A DNA stretch of 64,000 nucleotides, taken from assembly GCA_013397935.1 (NCBI GenBank), contig VZRN01005892.1, forward strand, positions 1,380,570-1,444,569. Direction: 5' to 3'. Shown one piece after another: positions 59,491 through 64,000 of this stretch (the stretch's first letter is position 1; every line of letters starts with the position of its first letter). A program made the translations under genes and the position numbers. Source of the stretch: Dasyornis broadbenti. Lineage: Eukaryota > Chordata > Aves > Passeriformes > Dasyornithidae. The notes under the pieces were generated by a model. It had not been told where the DNA came from. It was given only the letters and a program-made list of their open reading frames with translations, and ran no database searches.

Positions 59491-59503
59491 CCACTAGAGG
59501 GCT
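59491..59503 (+). promoter_or_regulatory. CTCF-like motif
   Basis: ccactagagggct fits the CTCF core CCASYAGRKGGCA at 12 of 13 positions. Motif match only; no occupancy evidence. Confidence 0.4.
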
Positions 59504-59605
59504 GAAGGAACAGCTTTGATATGAGCTCGATTATCTGAAAATTAGGCATGGACATTAGAATGAACACTAAGAACTTACATGCTCAGAAACAATGTATTCC
59601 TTAAC

Positions 59606-59643
59606 TAAACAAACAAACAAACGAACAATCAAACAAACAAAAC
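59606..59643. repeat. (AAAC)n microsatellite, interrupted
   Basis: About nine AAAC-type units with gaac and aatc interruptions. Confidence 0.92.
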
Positions 59644-62600
59644 CCTGGGATTTATAACAAATCTTTAGAATATCTCATCATCCATGTTAGTGCAGAGATC
59701 CCTGAGCAAACTGCCTCCAGTTTGGTTTATAACTAGAAACCACCCCGAAAAATGAGCGTGCAACTCCCATCCTTTATCATGTTTCATTTCTTGTGCCTAT
59801 TGGCAAAGCAATGCAATAACATTCTAGCAATTGAATAAGGGCATCTGAAAGAGCAGCCCACTTTACAGGCTCTAAGCTGCCACATATCACGCTTAGCTGA
59901 AGCAGTGGAAAAGCTACTCAACTTTGCTTGACAAAGTCCACAGCCACATTTTATATTGCCTCTGTGGCCAGCTTGCTGCTAGATTTTTCTGTTGTCCCTG
60001 TGCTCGTGGCCTGGAGTTCCAGATTTCTATTCCCAAAATGCTCAAGCTGGTTGAGAGGGACCATGTGAACGTGTAAGTTCTGCCCAGACTCACGCATTCT
60101 TCAGCGTGGTTCAGTCCAAGCGTGATCTCTTTGGGGCACAAAATAAGAGGGATAAACAGTCTTTGTGTTGTTGCAGAGACACAGAGCCAAGATCTGATCC
60201 AACAGTTCGGCTTCTGCCGTGTTGGTTGTACGACTTCCAAATGACCCATCTGGCCCACGGCTGAGGAGACTGAAACACCATTCAGGATGTGAGCACCACA
60301 GATCATGAGGAAGCAGAAAGAAATTCCGTGAACCTCTGGTACTGCGGCGCATTACAACTACTCCTTTCCACACCACTGTGTAAGACACTTCCCAACAGAC
60401 CATAATAACCATGTTGTGCTCACAGCCTTGGCCTGCAGCTATAGGCACAGCCCATTCCATAAAATATGTGTTTAGACACTGATGGATAGACCTCCAAGGG
60501 GCAAAACGATCTATGAAGTGCTGTCAACCCAGCTTCGTGTGGTTTTAACTTGGATTCAGGAATCTTTACAGGCTCCCTCGCAGAATTTGCCATAGACACA
60601 TCTCTGATGTGTCAGCACATGGACACTACATCCAAACTCTCAAATTGATGCATTCTGCAGTTTTTCAAGAGACTTGTCCAGCTGTGAATCATGATGACTC
60701 TGGAGGATAAGACAAAAGCCCACCGAAGTTGTTCATGAAGTGATCCTTGCAAACTTTCAGGGAGAATGAGAACATTCCTGGTTTCAAACAATCTTTTTGT
60801 GACGTTTTTCTGCCTCCGAAGTCAAGGTTTGTCACAAGATTTTAGTTCAATTTTTTTTAAATTATTGAATTTTTCCCCCAATAAATAGTTTGCTAAAAAA
60901 GAGTTTACAAAACTGTTGCTTCCTCCAGAAAATTTTCTTTCTGGTGGCCTGGCAAACGTGATCATTATTTTGGCATTGCTGTGTGATTTTGCGGTCCCAT
61001 AGTCCCAAAGAAAGTAAAAAATTGCTTCGTTCTTCAGATGACATCAAATTCCATTGGATATAGTGGACAGCTACCATAAATAGGAGTGAGAATTAGATCA
61101 TAATTCATAATTTTTGAGGCATGTTTATGCTTTCCTCAGTACCAGAAGTCAGTATTACACACATGGATTTAATGGAATAACAAAGGTTTTAAGCACATAA
61201 TTTTTTGCTAAAGATGACCCTGTGTTGTTAACAGCAGCATTTTGTCACCTTTCAGTAGAGAGGAATAACAAAATACCTTAGATTTCATATGTGTGATCAT
61301 ATGAATTTAAAGCAGCACATATATGGATGGTTATTTTTCAAAATGGATCATAAGATATATGCTCACTTATAAATTCTGCTTTCATGACACTTGGGAAAGA
61401 GACAAATCATTTTGCAGTGTATCAACAGGAAAGATAAGGTGAAAAATGGAATTTAAATAATTACTATTTTTAAATCATTGGTATGTACCATGATGAAAAT
61501 TTTAGCTTAGTGTGCAGTTTTCTTCAGAAAGACAAAAACTTAGAGAAAAGGAATTTATATTGGTGTATTGACTTTGAACTCCTCTAAAAGAGTTATATGA
61601 TATTTAATCACTTTCCTGAGGATTTTTGTGGAAAATTTTGAGATTAGATACACAGGAATAAGAAGAAATGAGCTAAGAACCACATCTGTAGTTCTTCATC
61701 TCTGAAAGAAGTTAACTTCTTGAAACAACTCAGAAATGTGTAAAAACAAAATATTTATAGAACTAAAAAGGCAGGTAAGGACTTAATCCTTTAGCCTTCA
61801 CGTGAGCAAAAGCAAAAGAGAAGCCAATAAGGCGAAGAAAATTGGATTTAATTGCAAGATTTCAGGATGAAACAATAAGTTTTCTGTTCTGTGTGAAAAA
61901 CACAGACATCTGCATCTTGGATAACACCACATATCCTCCCACAGATATTGTTAGAGCCTTTTCAGAGCTGCATTTTTTTATTGGGGAACTTTTGGCTGAA
62001 TCTCTTTCCTCCTGGTAAAAATGTGAACGTTCAGCAGTGATCATCTGGACTATTTGCCCCACCACTGACACCAGTGGAAAGAGCTCATTGTGATTTCACT
62101 GAAGCTTGAGTGAACTTTTTCGAGTGAAGTCTGTCTGTGACAGGTGTTTGTTATAAAAATAATTACTGATAATAACTTTGATTAATGTTATGTGCTGTTT
62201 CTTCTAGAAATAGCTTGTTCTACCAAGGTTAAATACTTAATACATTATGTTTAAAAAGCTGACAAGACTGTACAAATTTTGTAGAACTGATGAGATGAGA
62301 TGAGCTGTCGACTGCTGTCACGTGAAACCAAACCAGCTGAACTTGATCAGGACGTGACTCAGTAATATCTGCATCTATCATCTGATAGACATAAAATTTC
62401 TATTTCAGATAGCCACAGCAGCAGAGCCTTGGCACCATAGGATTTTACTGTTCCAGGGCTGCTTGCTGTTTTGCATATTTTATGCAATTTAGGACTAACT
62501 AGTTCTCCTCTACCAAGAGAAACAAGCAGGAATGTGCCTTCTGGACTTTTCTTCTCCATGTTGGTGTGATGTGGTAAATTATTTATCTTTCCCAAATCAA

Positions 62601-63274
62601 GCATCGTTTATTTATTTATTAAATGCTATTATTTTTCTAATAATTATTGCTGCTACTTAGTAGCCATAGCATCGAAGCCATGCCAGTGCTGAGCTTTCTA
62701 GAAACAGGGCCAGAGCTCCTTGCACAGCTTAAATAAACAAAGCACCTTTGCCCTGCAGGCTGTAAGGTCTCAAATTCCAGCTCAGAAAAGGGCTCAGTAC
62801 CTTTCCGAAAGGCTTGAATTACAGAAACCAAGCCCATTTAATGCATCCCTGCAAAACAATATTCTGTTCCTGCTGCCTCTCAGGAAAATCTATTAATATG
62901 GGTTTCCTTTGAGCATCTGCAATGGCACAGTGGAGCCATGATACACTGGGAAGACGTGCTTATGTAACTGTGCAGCTTTTCCTCTTCTGGGAAAAACCCT
63001 TTCGGATTCGCAATGGTGGTGACAATGCTGCAAACCACATCCAAAAGCTATCGTGATGTAGAAATCAGGGCTGTGTTGTGATGCTAATTAGCAACGTTTC
63101 AATTGCATGTAGTTTATTTTTAATTTATTTTCTACTCTAGTACTTTGTAGTTCTTTTACAGTTTTGGAAGGGGATATTGAAATTCTGCGTGGGTCAGTCA
63201 TTACGTTGTTTTCAATACTAAAATAATTGGGCTTGTACAAATGTGCTTTGGCGCTGTAAAATTTCATTAACCCT

Positions 63275-63287
63275 CCAGCAGAGGGCA
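63275..63287 (+). promoter_or_regulatory. CTCF-like motif upstream of the CpG island
   Basis: ccagcagagggca fits CCASYAGRKGGCA at all 13 positions. It lies about 0.5 kb before the CpG island and has the same orientation as the motif at 59491. No occupancy evidence. Confidence 0.5.
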
Positions 63288-63804
63288 ACATCTGAAAAAA
63301 ATATTTCTATAAATCCAAAGAGCAGTTGCTTTTAGGATATTGCAACTACAACATACGTTTTCACCAGGGAATCTCCCTTTGAAAATACAGTTTGCATTTA
63401 ATGACCAACTGGGCAAGTGAAGGAGCTTAATAATTTTAGAAGGATTTGTTTAAAACACAAGTTATATTTTTTTTATTTTTTTAAGTAGCACATTACAGAA
63501 ACTTTACGATTAAAATGAAACCTAAGAGAAATAGAATGGTTATGACTTAGAAAGAGATACTGATTTTTGCATCTTCAATTTTCTTCAAAGAGATAAAAGT
63601 TTATTATTATTAGCTTCTGTAAGGGAAAATAATTCTGTTCAGAATACGCTGAGTTCAGTCCTGTGCTGCAAATACCACAAATCAAGGTTTAGTGTTACAG
63701 TGGCCTACTCAGAGGCATGAAAACTGAGGACAAAAAAGAGATGGAGAACATTAAGCGCTTTAGAGAAAGCAGTCACTAATGGATTCCTAGCATGATCTAA
63801 AACA

Positions 63805-64000
63805 AGCTGCGCGAGTAAACACGGACATGGAGACGAATCCACCTTGGGAGCGGCTGCTATCCGTTTATAGCATCACAGCAGCCTCATTGCAGCCGTGCCC
63901 GGTGTGCCCGGGAGCGGCACCGGCCGCACGAAGGAGCGGCGGGCGCGGGGGGCGCGGCGGGGGCGGCGCTGGCCGCGGTGCTGAAGGGGCAGGAGCGCCC
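63805..64000 (+). promoter_or_regulatory. SLC17A6: CpG island, probable SLC17A6 promoter / 5' exon (cut by window end)
   Basis: Composition changes abruptly from AT-rich to very GC-rich with dense CpG, strongest at about 63890-64000 (repeated gcgg/cgcg). It is the only such island in the window. SLC17A6 (vesicular glutamate transporter 2) follows ANO5 on the same strand in other amniotes, which makes it the likely owner. No SLC17A6 protein sequence is visible, so the assignment rests on synteny. An ATG-led open frame from 63827 to the end is low-complexity Gly/Arg/Ala-rich and probably not coding. Confidence 0.6.

Larger units (their letters stand above)
57425..63800. other. Intergenic DNA upstream of the CpG island
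   Basis: AT-rich, no recognisable gene. Contains an AAAC repeat (59606-59643) and two CTCF-like strings (59491-59503, 63275-63287). Open frames at 59914-60306 and 60101-60460 (-) look accidental. Distal regulatory DNA for the downstream gene could lie here but cannot be identified from one sequence. Confidence 0.6.

Noticed and set aside
63827..64000. ATG-led open frame of 58 codons reaching the window end
   Set aside because: Encodes Gly/Arg/Ala-rich low complexity typical of any frame in a CpG island; does not resemble the SLC17A6 N-terminus.
1..64000. CRISPR arrays, bacterial operons, integrated viral genes
   Set aside because: None seen; the window is ordinary vertebrate chromosomal DNA with one large gene.

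Overview
This window is vertebrate nuclear DNA and almost certainly comes from a bird, on three grounds: compact introns, few repeats overall, and repeats that are mainly CR1 LINE fragments with the typical octamer-like 3' tail. A SINE built from a tRNA-Ile head and a CR1 tail (40025-40166) resembles the tRNA-Ile/CR1 SINEs I know from songbirds. A passerine is therefore the best guess, but this is inference from memory of repeat families and not a database match.

The window is dominated by one protein-coding gene on the + strand, ANO5 (anoctamin-5, TMEM16E). Twenty-one coding exons, corresponding to human exons 2-22, can be placed with AG/GT boundaries and a consistent reading frame from 8956 to the TAG at 44479-44481. 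Exon 1, which should carry the start codon and about 13 residues, was not found and probably lies upstream. The exons give 907 complete residues plus one split codon. With a human-sized exon 1 the protein would be about 921 residues, against 913 in human. Layout: 1-8955 presumed intron 1; exons 2-4 far apart (8956-20868); exon 5 at 21922; exons 6-22 more densely packed (27098-44481); a likely 3' UTR of about 3.4 kb to near 47890; then about 16 kb of apparently intergenic DNA.

The last 200 bases turn abruptly into a CpG island. In amniotes ANO5 is followed on the same strand by SLC17A6 (VGLUT2), so this island is probably the SLC17A6 promoter or first exon. No SLC17A6 coding sequence is visible inside the window.

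No undescribed multi-gene system is present. The most interesting signals are fine-scale: a 90-nt intron 11 that is in frame, stop-free and has a weak donor (a candidate exitron adding 30 residues to the first extracellular loop); a SINE placed 40 nt before exon 18; a NAGNAG acceptor at exon 4; a diverged exon 2; a CR1 copy whose tail appears inverted; an intronic TTTTA/TTTCA pentamer repeat; an exact 49-nt duplication in intron 12; and two co-oriented CTCF-like motifs before the CpG island.
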